From: JACVRW01 sp963765135
GTDB taxonomy: Bacteria; Actinomycetota; Thermoleophilia; Solirubrobacterales; Thermoleophilaceae
Direction: 5' to 3'
Assembly (NCBI GenBank): GCA_963765135.1
Contig: CAVXUX010000003.1
Coordinates: 736,513 to 800,512, forward strand
DNA length: 64,000 nt
Part shown: piece by piece, positions 19,487 through 28,454 of the stretch
How positions within the stretch are numbered: position 1 is the stretch's first letter
Layout of the letters: each line of letters opens with the position of its first letter
Notes under the pieces: model-generated
Seen by the model: the letters and a program-made list of their open reading frames with translations, nothing else
Databases searched by the model: none
What the model was told of the DNA's origin: nothing
Made by a program: the position numbers and the translations under genes

Positions 19487-20256
19487 CGCCCGCGGAACTC
19501 CGGCGGGCGCTTCTCGACGAACGCGGTCATGCCCTCGACCCGGTCCTCGGTCGCCATGGCCAGCTCGAACAGGCGCCGCTCGTGCTCGAGGCCGGCGCTG
19601 AGCGGCGTCTCGTCGGCGGCCAGCACGGCCTGCTTGCCGAGCCGCACGGCGAGCGGCGGCCGGCTGCGCGACGACCGTCGCGCCAGCTCGAGCGCCGCGT
19701 CGAGCCAGCCCTTCGCGCGGCGCCACCTGGTTGACGAGCCCGAGCCGGTGCGCCTCGGCGCGCGTCGATGCGGCGGCCGGTCAGCACCAGCTCCATCGCG
19801 CGCTGCTTGCCCATCACGCGCGCCAGCCGCTGGGTGCCGCCGCCGCCGGGGATGATGCCCAGCAGGATCTCGGGCTGGCCGAACTCGGCCGACTCGGAGG
19901 CGACGATCATGTCGCAGGCCAGCGCCAGCTCGCAGCCGCCGCCGAGCGCGTAGCCCGACACGGCCGCCACCAGCGGCGTGCGCACGCGCGCGAGCCGCGG
20001 CCAGAAGCGCGCCGACGGCGACGACCAGCGCGTCCTGGAAGCTGCGCTGCGCCATCGCCTTGATGTCGGCGCCGGCGGCGAACCAGTCGTCGCCGCCCGC
20101 GATCACGATGCAGCCGATCTCCGGGTCGTCGTCCCAGCGCTCGAGCAGCGCGGCCAGCTCCTCCATCAGCTCGGCCGACAGCGCGTTGCGCGCGTCCGGG
20201 CGGTTCAGCTGCGCGAGCCCGACCGCGCCGCGCGTCTCGGCGCTGACGAGGCTCAC
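19483..20256 (-). CDS. Enoyl-CoA hydratase/isomerase, frameshifted
   Basis: Second beta-oxidation step, hydrating trans-2-enoyl-CoA. Begins with GTG 20256 (VSLVSAETRGAVGLAQLNRPDARNALS). Crotonase motifs are AAGADIKAMA for CoA/oxyanion binding, AAVSGYALGGGCELALACDM, and PEILLGIIPGGGGTQRL carrying the usual catalytic region. The C-terminus ends TAFVEKRPPEFRGR. Three indels, near 20,010, 19,770 and 19,665, separate the parts; the corrected length of about 257 residues is normal. It overlaps both neighbours by GTGA junctions, so acyl-CoA dehydrogenase, hydratase and dehydrogenase are one transcript. Confidence 0.82.
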   Translation of the reverse strand: MSLVSAETRGAVGLAQLNRPDARNALSAELMEELAALLERWDDDPEIGCIVIAGGDDWFAAGADIKAMAQRSFQDALVVAVGALLAAARARAHAAGGGRVGLRARRRLRAGAGLRHDRRLRVGRVRPARDPAGHHPRRRRHPAAGARDGQAARDGAGADRPPHRRAPRRTGSGSSTRWRRAKGWLDAALELARRSSRSRPPLAVRLGKQAVLAADETPLSAGLEHERRLFELAMATEDRVEGMTAFVEKRPPEFRGR

Positions 20257-21417
20257 GGCACCAGCGCGTTCACGCCGGTGTAGGCGCGCCCGATGATCAG
20301 CTTCTGGATCTGGGACGTGCCCTCGTAGAGCGTGGTCACCCGCGCGTCGCGCAGGTAGCGCTCGACCGGGTAGTCGTCGACGTAGCCCGACCCGCCGTGC
20401 ACCTGGATCGCGCGGTTGGCGCAGTGCACCGCCGCCTCGGTCGCGTACAGCTTGGCGATCGAGGTCTCGGTGGTGCTCGGCTTGCCCTGGTCCTTGAGCC
20501 AGCCGGCGCGCCAGACCAGCCCGCGCGCGGCCTCGGTCTCGGACGACCATGTCGGCGATCATCTCCTGCACGAGCTGGAACGAGGCGATCGGGCGGTCGA
20601 ACTGCGTGCGCTCCTTGGCGTAGGCGACCGAGGCGTCGAGCGAGCCCTGGCAGATGCCCACGCAGCCGGCGGCGACGCTGTAGCGGCCGGAGTCGAGCGC
20701 GCTCATCGCGATCTTGAAGCCGTCGCCGACCTGGCCCATCAGCGCCTCGTCGGGCACCTCGACGCCGTCGAGCGACAGCTCGGCGGTGTCGGAGCCCTTC
20801 AGGCCGAGCTTGCCGTGGATCTCCTGGGTCGAGAAGCCGTCGCGAGTCGGTCGGCACCAGGAAGCAGGCGAGCCCCTTGTGCTTCAGCTCGGGGTCGGTC
20901 TGGGCGAAGATCAGCGCGAGCTTGGCGTAGTTGCCCAGCGAGATCCACATCTTGCCGCCGTTGATGCGCCAGCCGCCGTCGATCTTCTCCGCGCGCGTCT
21001 TCAGGTTGGAGGCGTCCGAGCCGGTGTCCGGCTCGGTCAGGCCGAAGCAGCCGAGGGCCTCGCCCGAGCACAGCTGCGGCAGCCACTCCTGCTTCTGCTC
21101 CTCGGTGCCCCAGCGCACGATCGAGCGAGCAGACCAGCGAGGTGACCACGGAGACGACGGTGCGCATCGCGGAGCAGCCGCGCCCGATCTCCTCGACGAT
21201 CAGCGCGTAGGTGCGGTAGTCCACGCCGCGCCCGCCGTACTCCTCGGGGACGATCGCGCCGAGGAAGCCCATGTCGGCGATCTTCTGGACGAGCTCGGTG
21301 TCGAAGTGCTCGTTGCGGTCGTTCTCGCGCGCGCGCGGAGCGATCTCGCTTGTCGGTGAAGTCGCGCGCGGTCTCGCGGATCAGTCGTTGTTCGTCGGTC
21401 AGCTCGAAGTCGATCAT
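20253..21417 (-). CDS. Acyl-CoA dehydrogenase, frameshifted
   Basis: First beta-oxidation step: a FAD enzyme forming the 2,3 double bond. Parts in order: MIDFELTDEQRLIRETARDF, MGFLGAIVPEEYGGRGVDY, CFGLTEPDTGSDASNLKTRAE, INGGKMWISLGNYA, a DSGRYSVAAGCVGICQGSLDASVAYAKERTQFDRPIASFQ segment, and an ending equivalent to RAYTGVNALVP. These are canonical for the family. Indels near 21,350, 21,125, 20,850 and 20,545 place the parts in different frames. The corrected length of about 385 residues is normal. It is the first gene of the tight three-gene overlap. Confidence 0.84.
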
Positions 21418-22398
21418 GTGCGCGCGAGCTCGGCTGGATGCGCTCCGTCAGCGCGGGTAGTGGAACGCGAGCGTGACCGGGACGAGCTCGAGAGACGCAC
21501 GCGACCTGCCGTCAAGGCACGGGAACGACTCGCTGCCGCGGGCGCATGCTCGGACGCGCAGCACCTGAGGCCGACGAGCTCACGACGCGGGCTGCGCGCG
21601 GGTCCTGCAGGAGAGCGACGACCTGTGCCAAGCCGCTCGATGCGTGATCGCGTGCTCAATCTCGGCTGTCTAGAAGTCGCAGGTGCGCGATCGGTGCCGC
21701 TCCACGAGTGGGCGCAGCAGGCGCTCGAGAGTCGAGGCGCTCGAGGCGTGCCTCCGGGCGCACCAGGGCGCTCCTCGCGCGGAGGCTCGTCGGCGGTCCG
21801 TATCGCGTCGATGCGCGCACGTCGGAGGAGCCTGTCGTCGAGAAGCCGGTGCGCGCGACGGTCGGCTGTCTGCAGCGGGATGCGCTGACCGCTCGATACG
21901 CCGGAGCTGTCGCAGCCAGATCGACGGACATCGAGATGGCGCCGTCACTCGGTGGTGATCGCACCCGACGTGTGCCTCGAGCCGAACGCCTCGGTCGAGT
22001 CGAGGCCGCGCCGCACCGCGGCGAGCGATCGCCGGAGCGCACACGCCGCCCGCGGACGTGCGCGGCCCGGCTCGCGGAGCCTCGGGTCGACCAAGGACCT
22101 GCACGGCGCGCCGAGGCGAGCTTCACGTCGAGCGGCACGTCGCTGCTCGAACGCGCTCGCGGCTGGTCGCGACGCTGTCCACGCGGTCTGACGGTGGCCT
22201 CGAACGCCGCCGCACTCGGCCGGCGAGGGCGTCGGCGATCGGATACCGCTGTACGTACGCAGCCGTCGAGGACGGCGGCCGAGCTGCTCGCGTCACCGTG
22301 ACGGAGGAGCTCCGGGATCGCTGGCCGGAGCGGAGCCCGCCTACCCGCCGCCGCGGCTGCAGCGTGACTTGAGACGCTCCGCGGGCTTGAGCGCGCTT
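21418..22398. other. 981-base stretch without a recognisable gene, inside the beta-oxidation cluster
   Basis: No frame on either strand gives a protein I recognise. The long open frames are rich in Arg/Ser/Ala and look like the chance open frames of GC-rich DNA. The sequence is dense in TCGA and GTCGA words and has no obvious terminator or repeat. It may be a badly corrupted or decayed gene, possibly a regulator, given that it separates the thiolase from the other beta-oxidation genes. Confidence 0.4.
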
Positions 22399-23604
<1,206 letters not shown>

Positions 23605-23649
23605 GGCGCCGGAGCGTACACTCGCGGGATCGACGAGTTCGGTCTCTTC

Positions 23650-23931
23650 GTGCTGTTCAGCTTCATCGTCGCCATCGGGATCCTGCTCGCGCTCGGCAAG
23701 TGGTATCCGGGCTCGGGCGCGGAGCAGGTGGACTGGCGCCCGACCCGCTCGCCCGAGGTCGAGGCCGAGCTGGAGCTCGACGACGTCGACCAGATGCTCG
23801 AGGCGCAGAACGCGCGCCGGCGCGCGAGCGGCCGGCCCGAGCGCACCGAGGAGGACGTCCGCATCCAGGTGGCGGAGGACGAGCGCTGGCGCGCGGAGCT
23901 GCGCCGGCGCGCCCGCGAGTCGAACGAGTGA
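23650..23931 (+). CDS. Small single-pass membrane protein, function unknown
   Basis: An open frame of about 93 residues from GTG 23650: one hydrophobic segment (VLFSFIVAIGILLALGKWYP) followed by a charged helical tail (ELELDDVDQMLEAQNARRRA and EDERWRAELRRRARESNE). The frame is open upstream for a few residues (GIDEFGLF) with no better start codon, so the true start may be missing through sequence error. It is divergent from the thiolase and ends 4 bases before the VOC gene. No known family is recognised. Confidence 0.5.
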   Translation: MLFSFIVAIGILLALGKWYPGSGAEQVDWRPTRSPEVEAELELDDVDQMLEAQNARRRASGRPERTEEDVRIQVAEDERWRAELRRRARESNE

Positions 23932-23935
23932 GAGA

Positions 23936-24319
23936 ATGCCGCCCGTGAGCGTGCGCTACATCGTCGACGACGTGGACACGGCGGTCGCGTTCTACGAGGG
24001 ACGGCTCGGCTTCGACGTCGAGGCCCGGCCCGGGCCGGGGTTCGCGATCGTCTCGCGCGGCCCGTTGCGCCTTCTCCTGAGCACGCCGACCGGACCCGGT
24101 GGTGCGGCGCAGCCCATGCCCGATGGGCGGGTGCCTGAGCCGGGCGGCTGGAACCGCATCCAGCTGGAGGTCGACGACCTGGTCGCCCTGGTCGAGGAGC
24201 TGCGCGAAACCGGGGCCACCTTCCGCAACGACATCGTCACCGGCAGGGGCGGCAAGCAGATCCTGCTCGACGATCCGTCGGGCAATCCGATCGAACTGTT
24301 CCAGCCCGCGCGCGACTGA
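23936..24319 (+). CDS. VOC-superfamily (glyoxalase/bleomycin-resistance fold) protein
   Basis: A 127-residue single-domain protein with the paired beta-alpha-beta-beta-beta modules of the vicinal-oxygen-chelate fold: VRYIVDDVDTAVAFYEGRLGFDVE at the start, GPLRLLLSTPTGPGG, RIQLEVDDLVALVEELRETGATF and the ending ILLDDPSGNPIELFQPA, which carries the usual C-terminal metal-ligand Glu. Members are dioxygenases, lyases or antibiotic-binding proteins; the substrate is not evident. It abuts the next gene, with the stop immediately followed by ATG. Confidence 0.8.
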   Translation: MPPVSVRYIVDDVDTAVAFYEGRLGFDVEARPGPGFAIVSRGPLRLLLSTPTGPGGAAQPMPDGRVPEPGGWNRIQLEVDDLVALVEELRETGATFRNDIVTGRGGKQILLDDPSGNPIELFQPARD

Positions 24320-24794
24320 ATGGCGCGGGTGCTCGTCGTTGGCTGCGGCTGCCGCGGCCGCGCGCTGGCAGCGGCGCTGCGGGCGGAGGGGCATGCCGTG
24401 CGCGGGACGACGCGCTCGGCCGACCGGCTCGCCGCGATCGAAGCCGTTGGCGTCGAGGGGGTCGTGGCGGACCCGGATCGGCTGGGGACGATCATGGGGC
24501 AGCTCGCGGGGGTGACGGTGGTCTGCTGGTTGATGGGGACCGCAACCGGCGGCGGCGGAGCTCCACGGGCCGCGGCTGGAGACGCTGCTCGAGCGCCTGG
24601 TCGACACCCCGGTGCGCGGGATCGTCTACGAGGCGGCCGGGAGTGTGGAGCCGGCGCTGCTGGCCGGCGGCGCCGCAAGCGTGCGGGCGGCCGCGGAGCG
24701 GTGGCGGATGCCGGCGGAGGTGGTGGAGGCAGAGCCGGCCGAGCACGCGGAGTGGCTGGTCGCCATGCGAGCGGCTATCGGTCGGCTGCTCTAG
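24320..24794 (+). CDS. Rossmann-fold NAD(P)-binding protein, frameshifted
   Basis: The N-terminus MARVLVVGCGCRGRALAAALRAEGHAVRGTTRS is a dinucleotide-binding fold with the GxGxxG-like turn GCGCRG and a following basic residue suggesting NADP. An extra G in the GGCGGCGG run near 24,555 shifts the frame. The C-terminal part, LHGPRLETLLERLVDTPVRGIVYEAAGSV to AAIGRLL, continues in another frame. The corrected protein is about 157 residues, shorter than a full epimerase/dehydratase, and may be a small SDR-like protein. It follows the VOC gene with no gap. Confidence 0.55.
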
Positions 24795-25441
24795 AACTGC
24801 GCGCCCAGGGCGCCCGCCAGCGCGAGCGCCAGCGAGACCAGCGCCAGCACGATCGCGAAGACGAGCAGCGCGTTCCAGCCGACGGCGCCGGCCAGCTCGC
24901 GCGACGAGCGTCGGGCGGGCGTCGTTGCCGGGGGTTTCGCGATCGGCTCCACCGTGGCCAGCTCGGGCTTGGCCACGGGCGTTGCTTCGGGCACCAGCGC
25001 GGGTGCGCCCGGCGCCGGCGCCACGCCGGCCACCAGCGCGTCCGTGGCCTGCACCAGGCGGCGCTCGTGCTCGACGCACCGCGGGCAGTTGCGCAGGTGC
25101 ACGTCGAGCCGCGCGTCGTCGCGCTCCGTCAGCGCGCCGTCGATGCGATCGGAGATCAGGCGCTCCGAGCGCTCGCACCAGCCGCTGCCGGGCAGGGCCG
25201 CCACCGTGCGGCGCAGCTCCTTGCGCGCCCGCGCGAGCGAGTCGGCCAGCTCCTCTTCGGCGATGCCCAGCCGCATTGCAACGGCGGGTCGGGCTGTGCC
25301 GGCCAGGGCCACCAGCGCGAGCGCCGTCCGGTCGCGCTCGCCGAGCGCCGGCAGTGCGGCGGCGACGAGTGTGACCGCGGCCGCATCGGGAACTGGTCCA
25401 CTTGGGCGGCCTGGCACGGGGCGGAGCGGGGCACGTTCCAT
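24791..25441 (-). CDS. Sigma-70 region 4-like domain fused to zinc-finger anti-sigma domain and C-terminal membrane segment
   Basis: A 216-residue protein. Residues about 20-80 (LPALGERDRTALALVAL, RPAVAMRLGIAEEELADSLARARKELRR) resemble the sigma-70 region 4 helix-turn-helix, but no region 2 is present. Residues 89-125 form a zinc-finger anti-sigma motif with H115-x3-C119-x2-C122 (HLRNCPRC). A Pro/Ala linker follows, then a membrane helix at about 190-212. In ordinary systems these parts are on two proteins: an ECF sigma factor and a membrane-held inhibitor. Here it may be a DNA-binding or decoy anti-sigma protein; that is inference. It is convergent with the Rossmann gene. Confidence 0.6.
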   Translation of the reverse strand: MERAPLRPVPGRPSGPVPDAAAVTLVAAALPALGERDRTALALVALAGTARPAVAMRLGIAEEELADSLARARKELRRTVAALPGSGWCERSERLISDRIDGALTERDDARLDVHLRNCPRCVEHERRLVQATDALVAGVAPAPGAPALVPEATPVAKPELATVEPIAKPPATTPARRSSRELAGAVGWNALLVFAIVLALVSLALALAGALGAQF

Positions 25442-25500
25442 GCGCGTCTGGACAATAGACCCCGTGGGGGACTGGTGAATTCGACGAAAGAGGAGCTCCG

Positions 25501-26346
25501 ATGACCGACTACGCGAAGGACGTCCTGGTCGAGACGCAGTGGGTCGAGGACCACCTGAACGACGACTCGATCCGCATCGTCGAGGTCGACGAGAACCCGG
25601 CCCTCTACAGAGAGGCCCACATCCCGGGCGCGATCGGCTTCGACTGGAAGCGCGACCTCCAGGACCAGGTCAGGCGCGACTTCCTCGGCCCGGCCGACTT
25701 CGGCGAGCTGTTCGGCAGCCGCGGCATCTCGAACGACCACACGATCGTGCTCTATGGCGACCGCAACAACTGGTTCGCCGCCTACACCTACTGGTACCTC
25801 AAGTACTACGGCCACGACGCCGTCAAGCTCGTGAACGGGCCGCGCGAGAAGTGGATCGCGGAAGGACGGCCGACCACGAGCGACGTGCCGAGCTACGAGC
25901 CCAAGCAGTTCACCGCGCAGTCCGGCGACGACACGATCCGCGCGAAGCGCGACGAGGTCGTGGCCGCGCTCGACTCGAGCACCCACCTGGTCGACGTGCG
26001 CTCCCCGCAGGAGTTCTCGGGCGAGCTGATCGCGATGGCCGGCTACGAGCAGGAGGGCGCGCAGCGGGCGGGGCACATCCCGGGCGCCGCGTCCGTGCCG
26101 TGGGCGCAGGCGGTCGAGGAGGACGGGACGTTCAAGTCCGCCGACGAGCTGCGCGAGCTGTACAGCTCGAAGGGCGTGATCAACGGGACCGATCCGATCA
26201 TCGCCTACTGCCGCATCGGCGAGCGCTCGGCGCACACCTGGTTCGTGCTGCACGAGCTGCTCGGCGAGGGCGACGTGAAGAACTACGACGGCTCGTGGAC
26301 CGAGTGGGGGAACATGGTCGGCCTGCCGATCGAGAAGGACGTGTAG
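25501..26346 (+). CDS. Thiosulfate/3-mercaptopyruvate sulfurtransferase (two rhodanese domains)
   Basis: A 281-residue tandem rhodanese. The first, inactive domain covers about residues 1-135 (HIPGAIGFDWKRDLQDQ, GISNDHTIVLYGDRNNWFA). The second, catalytic domain has DVRSPQEFSGE and the active-site loop AYCRIGERSAHTW with Cys237. The enzyme transfers sulfane sulfur to cyanide or thiols in the cytoplasm. The loop resembles actinobacterial CysA/SseA-type sulfurtransferases. An AAGAGGAG ribosome site precedes the ATG at good spacing. Intact. Confidence 0.9.
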   Translation: MTDYAKDVLVETQWVEDHLNDDSIRIVEVDENPALYREAHIPGAIGFDWKRDLQDQVRRDFLGPADFGELFGSRGISNDHTIVLYGDRNNWFAAYTYWYLKYYGHDAVKLVNGPREKWIAEGRPTTSDVPSYEPKQFTAQSGDDTIRAKRDEVVAALDSSTHLVDVRSPQEFSGELIAMAGYEQEGAQRAGHIPGAASVPWAQAVEEDGTFKSADELRELYSSKGVINGTDPIIAYCRIGERSAHTWFVLHELLGEGDVKNYDGSWTEWGNMVGLPIEKDV

Positions 26347-26366
26347 CGCCCGGCGGGTCGAGAACT

Positions 26367-26554
26367 GCAGCAACCAGGGGTGGGCTCGGGCTGTTTCAGC
26401 ACACCCCCCGCGGCCTGCGAGAGCTAGGTGGCTTCCCCTCGATTCGTCGCCCCAACTCGCCCCACCCCGGATCGGGCCGACGGGTGGGACGAGTTTCTCT
26501 CGCATACCGCGGATAACTCGTCCAACCCCGCGCTGGGGCTGCCCTGGTTGCTGC
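26367..26554. repeat. Nested imperfect inverted repeat in the rhodanese-NUDIX gap
   Basis: The outer arms GCAGCAACCAGGG (26367-26379) and its exact reverse complement (26542-26554) enclose a second pair, CCGCGG-NN-TGCGAGAG-like, and an inner 14-base stem 26454-26467/26482-26495 with one mismatch. The whole 188-base unit could fold into one branched hairpin or be a small inverted-repeat mobile element. No coding frame is recognised in it. Confidence 0.5.
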
Positions 26555-26590
26555 TTTTCCCCGGTGAGAGGGCGCACCCGGGGGCGCCGC

Positions 26591-27133
26591 TTAGATCAGC
26601 GGCCGCAGGCGCCCGAGCAGCTCCTGCACGATCCGTGCGGTCGCCCCCCAGACGAGGTGGCCGTCGACGGTGTAGGTGGGCGTCTTGATCGGCACTCCTC
26701 GGCGCACGAGGCGCTTCATCTCGTGGCCGGCGGCCAGGTCGCGCAGCGAGAACTCGAGGATCTGGGCGACCTCGGCCTCCTGGGGGAACAGCTCCGCGGG
26801 CCGCTCGATCGTGCCCACGAACGGGAAGATCCGGTAACCGGTCACGAACGTGCCGACCGGCGGCAGCGCGCCCTGGAGCGTCACCGCCGACCGCGGCAGC
26901 CCGATCTCCTCCTCGGCCTCGCGCAATGCCGTCACGCGCAGGTCCTCGTCGGGCTCGTCCTGGCGGCCGCCCGGGAACGAGATCTCGCCGGCGTGGCGGC
27001 GCAGGTCGGCCCGCCGCTCGGTGAACACGGCGGTCAGCGGGTCGCCGTGCAGCGCCACCAGCACGGCCGCGTCCTTCGTGCCGTGGGCGTCCATCGAGGC
27101 CGCCTCCTCCGGCGTCAGGAGGAGCTCCTTCAC
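26591..27133 (-). CDS. NUDIX hydrolase, CoA pyrophosphatase type (left-arm copy)
   Basis: A 180-residue protein from GTG 27133. The extended signature RRHAGEISFPGGRQDEPDED followed by ALREAEEEIGL is the NUDIX box plus the upstream motif of CoA pyrophosphatases (NudL/PCD1 type). These cleave CoA or acyl-CoA to 4'-phosphopantetheine and 3',5'-ADP. The Glu residues of REAEEE bind the catalytic metal. Divergent from the isochorismatase with 20 bases between starts. Intact here; only the first 140 bases of the mirror copy fall inside the window. Confidence 0.86.
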   Translation of the reverse strand: MKELLLTPEEAASMDAHGTKDAAVLVALHGDPLTAVFTERRADLRRHAGEISFPGGRQDEPDEDLRVTALREAEEEIGLPRSAVTLQGALPPVGTFVTGYRIFPFVGTIERPAELFPQEAEVAQILEFSLRDLAAGHEMKRLVRRGVPIKTPTYTVDGHLVWGATARIVQELLGRLRPLI

Positions 27134-27153
27134 GCCCCTATTATCGAGACCCG

Positions 27154-27694
27154 ATGGCCCGGGCGCTCCTGATCATCGACTTCCAGAACGACTTCACGAG
27201 CGGCGGCGCCCTCGCCGTGCCGGACGGCGACGCGATCGCCCCCCGGCTGAACGAGCTGATCGACGCCGGCGGCTTCGACCTCGTCGTAGCAACCCGCGAC
27301 TGGCACCCGGCCGACCACGCCTCGTTCGTCGACCAGGGCGGTCCCTGGCCGCCGCATTGCGTCCAGGGCACGCTACGGCGCCGAGCTCGACGCCGCCCTG
27401 AACAGCGCGGGCATCGACGCGATCGTCGACGCCGGCTACCGGCGCGACCTCGAGGGCTACTCCGGCTTCGAGGAGACCAACCTCGCCGAGCTGCTGCGCG
27501 ACAACGACGTCGACGACGTCACCGTCGTGGGCCTCGCCACCGACTACTGCGTCAAGGAGACCGCCGCGGACGCCCTGCGACTGGGCTTCCGGGTCGCGAT
27601 CGACCGCGAAGGCATCAGGGGCATCGACGTCGAGCCGGGCGACTCCGAGCGCGCGCTCGACGAGCTGCGCGCGGCCGGGGCGCAGGTGAGCTGA
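27154..27694 (+). CDS. Isochorismatase-family hydrolase, nicotinamidase-like, frameshifted (left-arm copy)
   Basis: The N-terminus MARALLIIDFQNDFTSGGALAV carries the family Asp in DFQNDF, and VATRDWHPADHASF is the metal/substrate region of nicotinamidases. After PPHCVQGT an extra C at about 27,372 (ACGCTACGG) shifts the frame; the rest, GAELDAALNSAGIDAIV to VVGLATDYCVKETAADAL with the nucleophile Cys, is intact in the next frame. The corrected length is about 179 residues. The likely reaction is nicotinamide to nicotinate in NAD salvage. The same insertion is present in the right arm, unlike most other indels here. Confidence 0.8.
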
Positions 27695-27695
27695 C

Positions 27696-28454
27696 GTGTG
27701 GGACGCCCTCCACGCGTCGATGCGGCACTGGTACCGCCTGATCGGCGCCGGCTCCGAGGGCGCACGCGCGTTCGAGCGCGACGGCGTGGTGGCCGCGCTC
27801 GTGCCGGCGTCGCCGCAGCGCTCGGTCGTCAACGCGGTCGTCTACGAGCACGCCGACGCGCTCGCCGCCGCGTACGACGAGATCGCCGCGGCCTACGACG
27901 AGATCGGCGCCAAGTGGACGGTCTGGGTCCACAACGGCGACGGCGAGACGGTCGCGCTGCTCGAATCGAAGGGCCACGTGCTCGACGGCAGCCCCGAGGC
28001 GATGGCGGCCGACTTCGAGGCGACACCGCCGCGGCGCCCGCCCGACGGCGCGCTCTCCGACTGGACCGCCGCCGGCGACCTGGCCGACGTGGGCGCGATC
28101 AACGACCGCGCCTACGGCTACGGCGGGGACTGGTTCTCGCGCGCGCTCACACGCCTGCCCGACGGCGCCGTGCACATCTACGTCGCCCACCAGGACGGCG
28201 CGGCGGTCGGCTGCTGTGCGGCGACCGACACGGGCGCCAACACCGAGGTGCAGATGGTCGCCGTGGTGCCCGAGGCGCGCGGCCAGGGCCTGTCCGGCAA
28301 GCTGATCGCGCACTCGCTGGCCGACGCCGTGGAGCGCGGCTGCCGAACGGGCACGCTCGTGGCCACTGAGCTCGGGCGCCCGGTCTACGAGCGGCTCGGC
28401 TTCCGGCCGCTAGGCGGTCTCGAGATGTGGGAGCGCCGCTTGGAGCAGGGGTAG
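27696..28454 (+). CDS. GNAT-family N-acetyltransferase (left-arm copy)
   Basis: A 252-residue protein from GTG 27696, 1 base past the isochorismatase stop. The C-terminal half has the acetyl-CoA-binding GNAT motifs: VQMVAVVPEARGQGLSGKLIAHSL (motif A, with the Q/RxxGxG/A-type loop) and GRPVYERLGFRPLGGLEMWERR (motif B). The N-terminal 110 residues form a second, degenerate GNAT-like domain. The substrate is unknown. Its 3' end overlaps the convergent PAS-GGDEF-EAL gene by 45 bases. Confidence 0.84.
   Translation: MWDALHASMRHWYRLIGAGSEGARAFERDGVVAALVPASPQRSVVNAVVYEHADALAAAYDEIAAAYDEIGAKWTVWVHNGDGETVALLESKGHVLDGSPEAMAADFEATPPRRPPDGALSDWTAAGDLADVGAINDRAYGYGGDWFSRALTRLPDGAVHIYVAHQDGAAVGCCAATDTGANTEVQMVAVVPEARGQGLSGKLIAHSLADAVERGCRTGTLVATELGRPVYERLGFRPLGGLEMWERRLEQG

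Noticed and set aside
17102..21417. True pseudogenisation of the beta-oxidation genes
   Set aside because: All catalytic segments remain in order and only single-base indels separate them, the same error type shown to be artefactual in the duplicated arms.
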